Below, in pieces: positions 50,145 to 58,854 of a stretch of DNA of 64,000 nucleotides. Positions within the stretch are counted from its first letter, which is position 1. Each line of letters starts with the position of its first letter. The notes below the pieces were generated by a model. The model made no database searches. It saw only the letters and a program-made list of their open reading frames with translations, and was not told the DNA's origin. Location: the NCBI GenBank assembly GCA_964393275.1, contig CAYMTA010000006.1, forward strand, positions 56,032-120,031. The letters are read 5' to 3'. A program made the translations under genes and the position numbers. The DNA is from SLRI01 sp964393275 (GTDB lineage: Bacteria > Pseudomonadota > Alphaproteobacteria > Geminicoccales > Geminicoccaceae).

Positions 50145-50828
50145 ATGCTGACCCGAGAAAACCTGCAGAACGGCTGGCTTGCCCGTATGGCCCAGAATGC
50201 CGAGGCAGCCGGCGACGCTACACATATTCGCACCGAAGCCGAGCTCGAAGCCTGCCGGGCGCGAACCCTTGCCGGCCATTCGGCGGGGCGGGATGTCTGG
50301 CTCTTCGCCTATGGCTCGCTGATCTGGAATCCAGCCTTCCACTTCGCCGAGCGGCGGCAAGGCGCCATCTGGGGCTTTCACCGGCGGTTCTGCCTCTGGA
50401 CGAATCTCGGGCGCGGCACGGTCGAGCGGCCGGGCCTGATGCTCGGCCTCGATCGGGGCGGCAGTTGCCGGGGCGTCCTCTACCGGATCGAGGCGGGGCT
50501 GGTCGACGAGGAGCTGACCCTCGTCTGGCGGCGCGAGATGATCACCGCCGCCTACCGGCCGGTCTGGGTGCAGGGCCGGAGCGACGCAGGGCCGATCGAG
50601 GCGCTCACCTTCGCCATCAACCGCGCCCACCCCCGCTATGCCGGCAAGCTCGACGACGAGCGTGTGGTCGAGGCGCTGGCAACCGCCGCGGGTCCGCTCG
50701 GCCCCTGCGCCGACTATCTCTTCAACACGCATCGGCATCTGGCGGAGCTTTCCATTCACGACCCGCGGCTCGCCCACCTGTGCACGGCGGTGCGCAACCG
50801 TCTGGGACCCCCTACGCCCGATCCTTGA
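50145..50828 (+). CDS. Gamma-glutamylcyclotransferase, ChaC-type
   Basis: ChaC enzymes cleave glutathione to 5-oxoproline and Cys-Gly in the cytoplasm. The glycine loop FAYGSLIWNP, the GFHRRFCLWTNLGRGTVERP GLMLGL segment and FAINRAHPRYAGKL identify the 227-residue protein. ATG 50145 begins the family-typical LTRENLQNGWLARM; a GTG at 50094 is possible but has no better signal. It is convergent with gloB (17-base overlap), another glutathione-pathway gene. Confidence 0.85.
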   Translation: MLTRENLQNGWLARMAQNAEAAGDATHIRTEAELEACRARTLAGHSAGRDVWLFAYGSLIWNPAFHFAERRQGAIWGFHRRFCLWTNLGRGTVERPGLMLGLDRGGSCRGVLYRIEAGLVDEELTLVWRREMITAAYRPVWVQGRSDAGPIEALTFAINRAHPRYAGKLDDERVVEALATAAGPLGPCADYLFNTHRHLAELSIHDPRLAHLCTAVRNRLGPPTPDP

Positions 50829-51537
50829 GGGCCCGGAGCCGGCCGAACTCGGCGGCATTGCCGGCCCGCACGAACGGGTTGGTGGCACGCTCGAGCCCGA
50901 TCGTGCTCGGGATCGTCGGCTCGCCCGCCTGGCGCAGCTCATCGATCTCAGCCGCCCTGGCGACGAGCGCCGGGTTCTCGTGATCGACGTGGAGGGCGAA
51001 GCGGGCATTGCTTTGGGTGTATTCGTGGCCGCAGTAAACCCGGGTCGCGTCGGGCAGCGCCATCAGCCGGCCGAGCGATTCCCACATCGTCTCGGGCGAG
51101 CCCTCGAACAACCGGCCGCAGCCGAGGGCGAAGAGCGTGTCGCCGCAGAAGAGGGCCTCGCTCGCCGGAAAATGGAAGCTGATATGGCCGGCGGTATGCC
51201 CCGGGGTGGCGATGATCGTGGCGGTCTCCTCGCCGAAGACGAAGCGGTCGCCGTGGGCGAGCTCGAGATCGATGCCCGGCACCTTGGCCGCCTCGGCGGC
51301 CGGCCCGGCGACGCGAGAGCCGTAGCGCTCCTTGAGCGCCAGGTTGCCGCCGGTATGGTCGGCATGGTGGTGGGTGGTGAGAATCCAGTCGAGCCCGCGA
51401 CCCAGCTCCTCGAGACGCGCCGCCACCGGCCCCTCGGCCGCCGGGTCCACCACGCCCGAGGTGCCGCTCGCCGGCTCGTGCAGCAGGTAGCAGTAGTTGT
51501 CGTTGAGAATCGGCAGGAGCTCGATCTCGAGGGGCAT
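50812..51537 (-). CDS. gloB: Hydroxyacylglutathione hydrolase (glyoxalase II)
   Basis: GloB hydrolyses S-lactoylglutathione in methylglyoxal detoxification. The 241-residue metallo-beta-lactamase-fold enzyme has the binuclear site THHHADHTGG, TPGHTAGHISFHFP, FCGDTLF and YCGHEYTQSN. GGAGG lies 8 bases before ATG 51537. It is divergent from the methyltransferase at 51627, an arrangement common in alphaproteobacteria. Confidence 0.95.
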   Translation of the reverse strand: MPLEIELLPILNDNYCYLLHEPASGTSGVVDPAAEGPVAARLEELGRGLDWILTTHHHADHTGGNLALKERYGSRVAGPAAEAAKVPGIDLELAHGDRFVFGEETATIIATPGHTAGHISFHFPASEALFCGDTLFALGCGRLFEGSPETMWESLGRLMALPDATRVYCGHEYTQSNARFALHVDHENPALVARAAEIDELRQAGEPTIPSTIGLERATNPFVRAGNAAEFGRLRALKDRA

Positions 51538-51626
51538 GGCGGGTTCCTCCGATTTCCTTGCGTTGCCCTTCAAATACGGGCCGGATGGGCTATAGTGCAA
51601 GTCATGGCAGGGGAGTTGGCGAGCCG

Positions 51627-52451
51627 ATGCGGCCCGATATTGTCGAGCTGACGGAGTTCTACGCGAGCCGTGACGGTGAGCAGGCGCGCCGGCTCATCAA
51701 TCTTCAGTTGCGCCAGATGTGGCCGGACCTTGGCGGCATGGACCTCCTCGGCATCGGCTTCGCCACGCCCTTTCTCACCACCTTCGGGGAGACCGGACGG
51801 CGCGCGGCGCTGATGCCGGCCACCCAGGGGGCCGCACCCTGGCCGCCCGGGGCGCGCAACCTCGCCGTGCTCGGCCGCGAGGACGAGCTGCCGTTCGACG
51901 ACCGCACCTTCGACCGCGTGATCCTGGCACATGCGCTCGAATGCAGCCCGCACGGCAACCGGCTGATGCGCGAGGCCTGGCGGGTGCTGCGGGATGGCGG
52001 CCGGATGGTGCTGATCGTGCCGAACCGGCGCGGCCTCTGGTGCTGGAGCGAGAAGACGCCGTTCGGCTTTGGCCAGCCGTTCACCAGGGGCCAGCTCGAG
52101 CGCAGCCTCAGGAACCACCTCTTCGCCGCGGGCGAGCTCAGGGGCGCCCTCTTCATGCCGCCTTTGGCACGCGTCCTGCCCAAGGGCCGCCGCCTCGTCC
52201 GCCGCCTCGGCGTGTCGGTCGAGCGGCTCGGCCTCAGGCTCCTGCCGCATTTTGCCGGTGTTCTGATCGGCGAGGCGGTCAAGGACGTCTACGCGCCGAC
52301 GCCCGGCCTTGCCGTCGTTCGGCCGAGCAGCCGGCGCTATGTGCCGGTGCCGGAAACGGTGACCGCCCGCCAGCAGGTGGACCCGCGCGCGCGGCCGCCG
52401 GCGCAAGCGGCCGGGCCCGGACTCACGCCGCCTCTTCGGCCGCTGCGCTGA
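51627..52451 (+). CDS. Class I SAM-dependent methyltransferase, gloB neighbour
   Basis: A 274-residue methyltransferase of the PF08241 type. The SAM motif is degenerate (MDLLGIGFATPFL), while LPFDDRTFDRVILAHALECS and LRDGGRMVLIVPNRRGLWCW are typical. These gloB-adjacent methyltransferases are conserved but of unknown substrate. GGGGAG lies 11 bases before ATG 51627. The 3' end overlaps metA by 29 bases. Confidence 0.82.
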   Translation: MRPDIVELTEFYASRDGEQARRLINLQLRQMWPDLGGMDLLGIGFATPFLTTFGETGRRAALMPATQGAAPWPPGARNLAVLGREDELPFDDRTFDRVILAHALECSPHGNRLMREAWRVLRDGGRMVLIVPNRRGLWCWSEKTPFGFGQPFTRGQLERSLRNHLFAAGELRGALFMPPLARVLPKGRRLVRRLGVSVERLGLRLLPHFAGVLIGEAVKDVYAPTPGLAVVRPSSRRYVPVPETVTARQQVDPRARPPAQAAGPGLTPPLRPLR

Positions 52452-53376
52452 CGCCGATCAGCGAGAGATCGAAGGGCGTGGTCTGGTAGATCTCGTTGAT
52501 CCAGTTGCCGAACAGGAGATGGGCATAGGCCCGCCAGCAATTGCGAGGTGCCTTGGTCGGGTCGTCGTCCGGGTAATAGTTGAGCGGCAGGGAGACGTCG
52601 CCGCGGCTGGCGCAGTCGCGCCGGTACTCGTCGGCGAGGGTGAACGTGTCGTATTCCAGATGGTTGAACATGAACACCTCGCGCTTCGCCGGATCGTGGA
52701 CGAGGCAGACGCCGGCCGCGTTGGAGACCGCCAGGACCTCGAGGCCGGGCACCGCCTCGATGTCGGCGCGGCGCACCTCGGTATGGCGCGAGACCGGCAC
52801 CAGGAAATAGTCGTCGAAGCCGCGCAGGAGACCGGGCCGGGCCGCGTCGCGGCGCTCGATGACGTAGTGCGTGTAGATGCCGAAGCGCTTCACCGGCAGC
52901 GTGTATTTCGGCACCCCGTGGAAATGGTGAAGTGCTGCCTGCGCTCCCCAGCATATGTGGAAGCACGAATGCACATTGGTTCTCGACCAGTCGAAGATGG
53001 CCGCGAGCTCGGGCCAGTACTTGACCTCCTCGAACGGCAGCAGCTCCACCGGCGCGCCGGTGACGATCAGCCCGTCGAACTTCTGTTCTCGGACCTCTTC
53101 CCACTGGCGATAGAAGCTCTGCAGGTGCGAGAGCGGCACGTTCTGAGGTCGGTAGGTCGAGGTGGTGAGCAGGGTCAGCTCGACCTGCAGGGCGGTGGCG
53201 CCGAGCAGCCGGGCGAGCTGCGTCTCGGTCTTGGGCTTCTCCGGCATCAGGTTGAGGAGGGCGATCTGCAGGGGCCGCACGTCCTGGCGGAGCGCCTCGT
53301 TCTCGCCGATCAGGCGCACCCCCTCGGTCGCCAGCATCGCCGCGGCGGGCAGGTCGTTGGGAATTTTGATCGGCAC
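52423..53376 (-). CDS. metA: Homoserine O-acyltransferase MetA
   Basis: MetA acylates homoserine in methionine synthesis. The 317-residue enzyme starts with the diagnostic PIKIPNDLPA. It has the catalytic cysteine in CFHICWGAQAALHHFHGV and the His/Glu pair in FMFNHLEYDTFTLADEYRRD. Acetyl versus succinyl donor cannot be fixed by eye. The start is GTG 53376, with GGAG 8 bases upstream. A SAM-II riboswitch lies about 80 bases upstream, so SAM represses the gene. Confidence 0.95.
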   Translation of the reverse strand: MPIKIPNDLPAAAMLATEGVRLIGENEALRQDVRPLQIALLNLMPEKPKTETQLARLLGATALQVELTLLTTSTYRPQNVPLSHLQSFYRQWEEVREQKFDGLIVTGAPVELLPFEEVKYWPELAAIFDWSRTNVHSCFHICWGAQAALHHFHGVPKYTLPVKRFGIYTHYVIERRDAARPGLLRGFDDYFLVPVSRHTEVRRADIEAVPGLEVLAVSNAAGVCLVHDPAKREVFMFNHLEYDTFTLADEYRRDCASRGDVSLPLNYYPDDDPTKAPRNCWRAYAHLLFGNWINEIYQTTPFDLSLIGVSAAAEEAA

Positions 53377-53454
53377 GAAGCGTCTCCCGAAAACCACCGG
53401 AACGCCCACGTCATCGGCGGCTGGAAAGACCGCGCGGCCAGGAGATTTGCCAAG

Positions 53455-53514
53455 CACGACCTTTTAGCTGCTTGTTTAACGTGGCCGCAAGCCGGTCAGC
53501 TCAAATCACCACGA
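53455..53514 (-). ncRNA. SAM-II riboswitch (metA motif) upstream of metA
   Basis: On the minus strand the region reads GTGGTGATTTGAGCTGACC, then GGCTTGCGGCCACG, TTAAACAAGCAGC and TAAAAGGTCG. These match the SAM-II consensus: the GGTGATTTGA start, the P1 loop, the GCCACGTTAAA core and the AGCTAAAA(R)GG pseudoknot strand. The pseudoknot is expected to hide sequence near the ribosome-binding region when SAM is bound. The promoter just upstream places the transcript start within a few bases of the aptamer. Confidence 0.9.
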
Positions 53515-53519
53515 GCGCC

Positions 53520-53547
53520 ATCTTGGCGGGCGAGCCCCGGCTGTCAA
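53520..53547 (-). promoter_or_regulatory. Promoter of the SAM-II riboswitch-metA transcript
   Basis: Minus strand: perfect -35 TTGACA (53542-53547), 16-base spacer, weak -10 CAAGAT (53520-53525). The predicted start near 53512 coincides with the first base pairs of the riboswitch. Confidence 0.5.
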
Positions 53548-53638
53548 GGGGGCCGGCATCGGCGTGCCTTTACGCGCTACTCGGCGCGGCGTAAGTGAGC
53601 CGGGGAAACCCAGCCTGAGCCTGAGAGAAGCGACCCCC

Positions 53639-54523
53639 TTGGCCGAATCCGCTCCAGACGATCTCAGCCGGCTACGGGCCGAGATCGACCGTCTCGACGA
53701 TGCCGTCGTCGATCTCCTTTTGGCGCGCATCGCAGTCGTGCGTCGCATTGCGCAGGTCAAGACCAATGCCACGGGTCTGGCGCTGCGACCCGCGCGCGAG
53801 GCCGACATCATCAGGCGGCTGACCGTGCGGGCCGCCTCCGCCTTGCCGCCTGCGGCGCTCACGCGGATGTGGCGAGAGCTCCTGGCAACCACCACCCGAC
53901 TGCAGACCCCGTTCAAGGTGGCTGTGCTGGACGACCCGGCGCAGCCGCATGTGGTCGGCCTCGCACGCGACCAGTTCGGCATCATGACGCCGCTGGTCAT
54001 GGTCGAGACGGCGCATCAGGGCTTTCGGCTGATTGCCACCAGCGAGGTCGAGCTCCTGGTCGTCCCGGCACCGACCGAGGACAGCTACTGGTGGCGCAGG
54101 GTCACCGCGACCCTGATCGACAGCCCCTTGCGCGTGGTCAGCCGGCTGCCATTTTGCCCCGTGGACCCGGACTCCACCGGTATCGTGCCGGGTGCGCTCG
54201 TGCTCGGGGGGCTTTTGGCCGAGCCGTCGAGCGCCGACCTCACGTTGCTTGCGATCGAGACAGACCTCGGCGTTTCCCAGGCGCGACTGCGGGACCTGAT
54301 CGCGGCGGGCGGCGTGGATCTCGTTTCGCTCGTGTGCCTGCGCGACCTGCAGCCGGAGAGCGCTTTCTTCCTCGTCGAGGTGACGGGCATGGGCGATGCG
54401 GTGCTGGCGGGCTTCGGCCAGGCTTTCGCGCCGTTGCGCGACAGGCTCTTGCGCCTCGACGTGCTCGGCAGCTATCCACGCCCCCTCGGCCTCGCCGCGG
54501 CACCGCCCGACAGCGCCGCCTGA
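53639..54523 (+). CDS. Chorismate mutase domain protein with extra C-terminal region
   Basis: The N-terminal 85 residues are an AroQ-type chorismate mutase (LSRLRAEIDRLDDAVVDLLL, RIAQVK, ALRPAREADIIRRL), which makes prephenate. The remaining 200 residues do not match ordinary prephenate dehydratase; the end (FFLVEVTGMGD...LRLDVLGSYPRPL) resembles an ACT-domain finish, hinting at a degenerate dehydratase or regulatory unit. The start is uncertain: TTG 53639 fits the domain edge, while a GTG at 53564 adds 25 residues. It precedes hisC and tyrA, so it feeds Tyr/Phe synthesis. Confidence 0.8.
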   Translation: MAESAPDDLSRLRAEIDRLDDAVVDLLLARIAVVRRIAQVKTNATGLALRPAREADIIRRLTVRAASALPPAALTRMWRELLATTTRLQTPFKVAVLDDPAQPHVVGLARDQFGIMTPLVMVETAHQGFRLIATSEVELLVVPAPTEDSYWWRRVTATLIDSPLRVVSRLPFCPVDPDSTGIVPGALVLGGLLAEPSSADLTLLAIETDLGVSQARLRDLIAAGGVDLVSLVCLRDLQPESAFFLVEVTGMGDAVLAGFGQAFAPLRDRLLRLDVLGSYPRPLGLAAAPPDSAA

Positions 54524-54569
54524 AAGCGCGGCCCGAGGTCATCCTTCTCCAATCGCGGGTTTTTCCGTC

Positions 54570-55676
54570 ATGGCAAGCTCAGCGCCGCGGCCGCGGCCCG
54601 GCATTCTCGAGATCCAGGCCTACAAGGGCGGCAGGGCCGAGACCGGCGGCGGCCGGCCGGCGATCAAGCTTTCCGCCAATGAGAGCGCCATCGGCCCGAG
54701 CCCCCTGGCCGTCGAGGCGTTTCGCCGGGCCGGCGAGCGGCTGCACCGCTATCCGGAAGGCGGCTCGGAGGCCCTGCGCGCTGCCTTGGCCCGGCGCCAC
54801 AACCTCGATCCGGCGCGGCTGGTGTGCGGCGCCGGCTCCGACGAGCTGATCGCCCTCCTCAGTCGCGCCTATGCCGGGCCGGGCGAGGAGGTGCTGTTCA
54901 CCGAGCACGGCTTTCTCATGTACCGGCTCTCGGCCCTCGGCGTCGGAGCCACGCCGGTGGCGGCTCCCGAGCAGGGGCTCAGGGCCGATGTCGATGCCCT
55001 GCTCGCCCGCGTGACCAGCCGCACCCGCCTCGTCTTCATCGCCAACCCCAACAACCCGACCGGCAGCTATTTGAGCGGCGAGGAGCTCAGGCGTCTCCAT
55101 GCGGGCCTGCCGTCCGACGTGCTCCTCGTCATAGACGCGGCCTATGCCGAGTTTGTCGAGGCGGCGGATTACGACAGCGGCCAGGAGCTCGCCATGAGCG
55201 AGCCCAATGTCGTCATGACCCGGACCTTCTCCAAGCTCCACGGCCTCGCGGCGCTCCGCCTCGGCTGGCTCTACGGCTCGCCGCATGTGGTCGACGTGAT
55301 CAACCGGCTGCGCGGCCCCTTCAACGTGGCGCTGCCGGCGCAGGAGGCCGGGATCGCCGCCCTCGAGGATGTCGCGCACGAGCAGCGGGCCCGCGCCCAC
55401 AACGCCAAATGGCTGCCCTGGCTCGCAGCGGAGCTGGAGCGGCTCGGCCTCACCGTCCACCCTAGCGTCGGCAATTTCGTGCTCGTCGAGTTCGGCGCGG
55501 AGCCGGGCCAGGACGCCCGGGCCGCCAACACGCATCTCGAGGCCGATGGGCTGATTCCGCGCCAGATGGCGGCCTACGGCCTGCCGAATTGCCTGCGCAT
55601 CACGGTCGGGCTCGAGGCCGAGAACAGGGCGCTGGTCGCCTCGCTCGGGCGGTTCACCGGCCGGACCGCGCCATGA
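54570..55676 (+). CDS. hisC: Histidinol-phosphate/aromatic aminotransferase (HisC family)
   Basis: This is a 368-residue PLP enzyme with fold-type I motifs: KLSANESAIGPSP, YPEGGSEALRAALA, FIANPNNPTGSY, the PLP lysine in TRTFSKLHGLAALRLGW and the closing LRITVGLEAENRAL. HisC-type enzymes next to chorismate mutase and tyrA often transaminate prephenate or phenylpyruvate-type acids as well as histidinol phosphate; the context favours that role. It overlaps tyrA by four bases. Confidence 0.9.
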   Translation: MASSAPRPRPGILEIQAYKGGRAETGGGRPAIKLSANESAIGPSPLAVEAFRRAGERLHRYPEGGSEALRAALARRHNLDPARLVCGAGSDELIALLSRAYAGPGEEVLFTEHGFLMYRLSALGVGATPVAAPEQGLRADVDALLARVTSRTRLVFIANPNNPTGSYLSGEELRRLHAGLPSDVLLVIDAAYAEFVEAADYDSGQELAMSEPNVVMTRTFSKLHGLAALRLGWLYGSPHVVDVINRLRGPFNVALPAQEAGIAALEDVAHEQRARAHNAKWLPWLAAELERLGLTVHPSVGNFVLVEFGAEPGQDARAANTHLEADGLIPRQMAAYGLPNCLRITVGLEAENRALVASLGRFTGRTAP

Positions 55677-56590
55677 AGCCCTTCTCGAAGGTGGCGTTGC
55701 TTGGCATCGGGCTGATCAACGGCTCGCTCGCCCGGGTGCTGCAAAAGGAGGGCCTGGCCGGCGAGATCGTGGCCTCGGCCCGGCGCCAGGAGACGCTGGA
55801 CCGCGCCCTCGAGCTCGGGCTTTGCAACAGCGCCACCACCGATCCGGCGGCGGCGGTGCGCGGTGCCGACCTCGTCGTGCTGGGCACGCCACCGGGTGCC
55901 ATGGGCCCGGTCGCTGCCGCCATCGGCGGCAGCCTCGAAGCCGATGCCATCGTCACGGATGTGGGCTCGGTCAAGGCGCGGATCGTCCAGGACGTCCGCC
56001 CGCATCTGCCGGCACCACAGCACTTCGTCCCTGGTCATCCGGTGGCCGGCACCGAGCATTCGGGTCCGGATGCCGCCTTTGCCACCCTCTTCCAGCAGCG
56101 CCGCTGCATCCTGACGCCACTCGAGGATGCCGATCCGGCGTCGGTGGCGCGGGTCAAGGCGCTCTGGGAAAGGGCCGGCTCGCTGGTCGATCTGATGACG
56201 CCCGCGCACCACGACAAGGTGCTCGCCATCACGTCGCATCTGCCGCACCTGATCGCGTTCACCATCGTCGGCACGGTCGCCGACCTCGAGGAGCAGGCGC
56301 GCACCGAGGTCTTCAAGTATGCCGCCGGCGGCTTCACGGATTTCACCCGCATCGCCGGCTCCGATCCGACCATGTGGCGCGACGTGTTCCTCAACAACAA
56401 GGACGCGGTGCTCGAGATGCTCGGCCGGTTCACCGAGGACCTCGTGGCGCTGCAGCGGGCGATCCGCTGGGATGAGGGCGAAGCCCTGTTCGATCTCTTC
56501 AGCCGCACACGGGTGATCCGCCGGGGCGTGATCGAGGCGGGCCAGGCCTATATCCGCCAGCCCGAGGACCCGCTCGCGACCAGGCCGTGA
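55673..56590 (+). CDS. tyrA: Prephenate/arogenate dehydrogenase
   Basis: The 305-residue NAD(P)-dependent enzyme oxidatively decarboxylates prephenate or arogenate in tyrosine synthesis. The dinucleotide loop LLGIGLINGSLARVL, the HPVAGTEHSGPDAAF catalytic segment (His) and SHLPHLIAFTIVG are diagnostic. There is no fused mutase or ACT domain, consistent with the separate mutase gene upstream. ATGA coupling to hisC and GTGA coupling to the next ChaC gene indicate one transcript. Confidence 0.93.
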   Translation: MKPFSKVALLGIGLINGSLARVLQKEGLAGEIVASARRQETLDRALELGLCNSATTDPAAAVRGADLVVLGTPPGAMGPVAAAIGGSLEADAIVTDVGSVKARIVQDVRPHLPAPQHFVPGHPVAGTEHSGPDAAFATLFQQRRCILTPLEDADPASVARVKALWERAGSLVDLMTPAHHDKVLAITSHLPHLIAFTIVGTVADLEEQARTEVFKYAAGGFTDFTRIAGSDPTMWRDVFLNNKDAVLEMLGRFTEDLVALQRAIRWDEGEALFDLFSRTRVIRRGVIEAGQAYIRQPEDPLATRP

Positions 56591-57141
56591 CGACCGCTCC
56601 CCGGCCGGCGCGCGTCTGGTTCTTCGCCTATGGCTCCTTGATGTGGAATCCGGGCTTCGAGCCTGTCGCCTCCGCCCCGGCGCTGCTGCGCGGCTACCAT
56701 CGCAGCCTCTGTGTCTATTCCTGGGTCTGGCGTGGCACGCCCGAGCGGCCGGGCCTCGTCCTCGGCCTCGCCCCCGGGTATGCCTGCCTCGGCCGGGCGT
56801 TCGCGGTCGAGGTGGCCCGGGAAGCCGAGACGCTGGCCTATCTCGATGGACGCGAGCTGGTCACCGATGTCTACGAGCGGCGGCGGCTGGATCTCGTGCT
56901 CGGCGACGGGCGGACGGTTCAGGCCTGGTGCTATCTGGCGCGGCCGGACCACGTGCAGTTCGCCGGCGACCTGCCCCTCGACGAGATCCTGCGCTTCGTC
57001 CGCCAGGGCAGGGGCAGAGGCGGAGCGAATCCCGACTACGTGCTCGCCACCGTGGCCCATCTGCGCGAGATGGCCGTCCTCGAGCCGGGTCTGGAAGCGG
57101 TGGCCGAGGCGCTCGCTGCGGAAACGGCCGCTCAGGCCTGA
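56587..57141 (+). CDS. Gamma-glutamylcyclotransferase, ChaC-type (second copy)
   Basis: The 184-residue compact ChaC domain protein has FAYGSLMWNPGFEP, GYHRSLCVYSWVWRGTPERP GLVLGL, a LAYLDGRELV acid-containing helix and a NPDYVLATVAHL end. It lacks the long N-terminus of the copy at 50145, and the two differ widely, so this is not a recent duplication. The start is GTG overlapping the tyrA stop. The 3' end overlaps plsC by 10 bases. Confidence 0.87.
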   Translation: MTTAPRPARVWFFAYGSLMWNPGFEPVASAPALLRGYHRSLCVYSWVWRGTPERPGLVLGLAPGYACLGRAFAVEVAREAETLAYLDGRELVTDVYERRRLDLVLGDGRTVQAWCYLARPDHVQFAGDLPLDEILRFVRQGRGRGGANPDYVLATVAHLREMAVLEPGLEAVAEALAAETAAQA

Positions 57142-57854
57142 AGAGGCTGCGCCAGGAGTTCGTTGCAGGCCGTCTCGATGCGCTCCTCGAGCGTTCGCAT
57201 GAAGGTCTGCCGGTCGAGACCCGGCGGGATCGGCTCGAGGAAGCGAAGGGTGATCACGCCGGGCCGCTTGACGAAGCTGCGCCTCGGCCAGAACCGGCCC
57301 GAATCGAGGGCCACCGGCACCACCGGCACGTTCGCCGCCCTGTAGACGGCGGCCACCCCCGGCTTGTAGTCGGGTGGCGCCCCCGGCGGCTGGCGGTGGC
57401 CTTCGGGAAAGAGCAGGATCGACACGCCGTCGGCGACGGCGGCCTCGGCCCCGCGCACCAGCGAGCGCATGGCCTTGGCCGCACCGCCACGGTCGATCGA
57501 GATGTTGCGGGCGATCTTCAGATACCAGCCGAAGACCGGGATGTGGGTCAGCTCCTCCTTGAGGCCGATCACCAGGTCCGGGCGGATGGGGTGATAAGCC
57601 AGCGTCTCGAAGGCCGACTGGTGCTTGCTGGCGATGATGCAGGGGCCGAGCGGCAGATGCTCGAGGCCCTGGACGCGGTGGCTCAGACCGACCAGCAGGC
57701 GCATGCCCAGATGCACGCCCTTCATCCAGAAGGCTGCGTAGCGCCGCATCTGCCCGGCCGAGACGAAGGCGGCGAAGGGCAGCATCGCCAGGGCCAGGAG
57801 GGTCGTCCAGGTCCAAAACCAGAAATTGAAGAGCAGCGAGCGAAGAACGGGCAA
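57132..57854 (-). CDS. plsC: 1-acyl-sn-glycerol-3-phosphate acyltransferase (PlsC family)
   Basis: This enzyme makes phosphatidate from lysophosphatidate, the step after PlsY. The 240-residue protein has an N-terminal membrane segment (FNFWFWTWTTLLALAMLPFA). Acyltransferase motif I is SKHQSAFE (HxxxxE in place of HxxxxD), motif III is LLFPEGHRQ, and motif IV is VPVVPVALDSG. The start is TTG 57854, without a strong ribosome site. It lies 82 bases after ftsX on the same strand. Confidence 0.88.
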   Translation of the reverse strand: MPVLRSLLFNFWFWTWTTLLALAMLPFAAFVSAGQMRRYAAFWMKGVHLGMRLLVGLSHRVQGLEHLPLGPCIIASKHQSAFETLAYHPIRPDLVIGLKEELTHIPVFGWYLKIARNISIDRGGAAKAMRSLVRGAEAAVADGVSILLFPEGHRQPPGAPPDYKPGVAAVYRAANVPVVPVALDSGRFWPRRSFVKRPGVITLRFLEPIPPGLDRQTFMRTLEERIETACNELLAQPLQA

Positions 57855-57936
57855 GAGGGGCTGGCTCCAGCGAAGCCGTGGGACACCCGTCCCTGATCGC
57901 GCGATCCGCGTCCGGGCGCCAGCCCGAATTGCGTGG

Positions 57937-58851
57937 TCAGCGGAGCCGCGCCAGCCCGTGATGGGCGGTGAGACGGGCGGCGAGCGTCGCCAGCAGGGCG
58001 GCGACCAGCGGCACTATGGCGAGCAGCACCCAATGCACCGGCGCCAGGTCGTGGGCGACCAGCGGCGCGCCACCGGCCAGGGTGGGCCCATGGATCAGGG
58101 CGATCACCAGCGTGATGGCGAGAACGAAGCCGAGAAGGGCGCCCCGAAGGCCGCGCGCCAAGGCGTGCTGCTCGAGCTGGCGGGCAATGTAGCGGTCGCC
58201 CGCTCCCATCTGCCGCAGGAGATCGATCGTCTGCCGCAGCACCTCGAGGCTGATCCGGGTGAGCCAGACGACGGCAATGACCGTGAGGGCGAGCAGCAGC
58301 AGGCCAAGCGACGCTGCCAGGCCGCGGAACAAGGTGGCGAGCCGTTCCCGGTGATGCTCGATCTGGCCGGAATCGCCGAGCGTGGCACCGGGCACGAGCG
58401 CGGAGATGTCGCGGTCGAGCGCCTTGAGATCGATCGCGGCACCGGGGTTCCAGGCGATATCGATGAGCCGCGGCAAGGGCATGCGCGAGCCGAAGAGCCC
58501 GCCCGACCCGTCGTTCGCCGCATCTTCCCCCGCATCGCCCACGAGCAGGTCGTCGACCAGCTCGCCGAATTCCGCCTCGTCGATCAGGCTGGCATGGGCG
58601 ACGCCCGGCAGGACCCGCAGATGGGCCAGCACGTCGCTCACCTCCCGACGCGCGGCCGTGGGCTCCGGGTTGGGGGGCAGCGCCACGGTGACGATGCGCG
58701 GCTCGCGCAGAAAGGCCGTGAGCTGGGCGTCGGCAAGCGCGGCGACGGCGAAGGCCAGGACGGCGAAAAAGACCAGCCCAGCCGTCAGCCAGAGCAGGAA
58801 GCGGCCGAGGGCAGTCGCCTCGATGGGCAGGTCGAGGTCGGCAGTACGCAT
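57937..58851 (-). CDS. ftsX: Cell-division ABC transporter permease FtsX
   Basis: FtsX with FtsE activates peptidoglycan hydrolases at the septum. The 304-residue protein has the expected four membrane helices (about 16-40, 172-196, 230-254, 272-296). A large extracytoplasmic loop lies between helices 1 and 2 (EPRIVTVALPP...), and the FtsX segment is EVLRQTIDLLRQMGAGDRYI ARQLE. It begins 3 bases after the ftsE stop. Confidence 0.93.
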   Translation of the reverse strand: MRTADLDLPIEATALGRFLLWLTAGLVFFAVLAFAVAALADAQLTAFLREPRIVTVALPPNPEPTAARREVSDVLAHLRVLPGVAHASLIDEAEFGELVDDLLVGDAGEDAANDGSGGLFGSRMPLPRLIDIAWNPGAAIDLKALDRDISALVPGATLGDSGQIEHHRERLATLFRGLAASLGLLLLALTVIAVVWLTRISLEVLRQTIDLLRQMGAGDRYIARQLEQHALARGLRGALLGFVLAITLVIALIHGPTLAGGAPLVAHDLAPVHWVLLAIVPLVAALLATLAARLTAHHGLARLR

Positions 58852-58854
58852 CGC

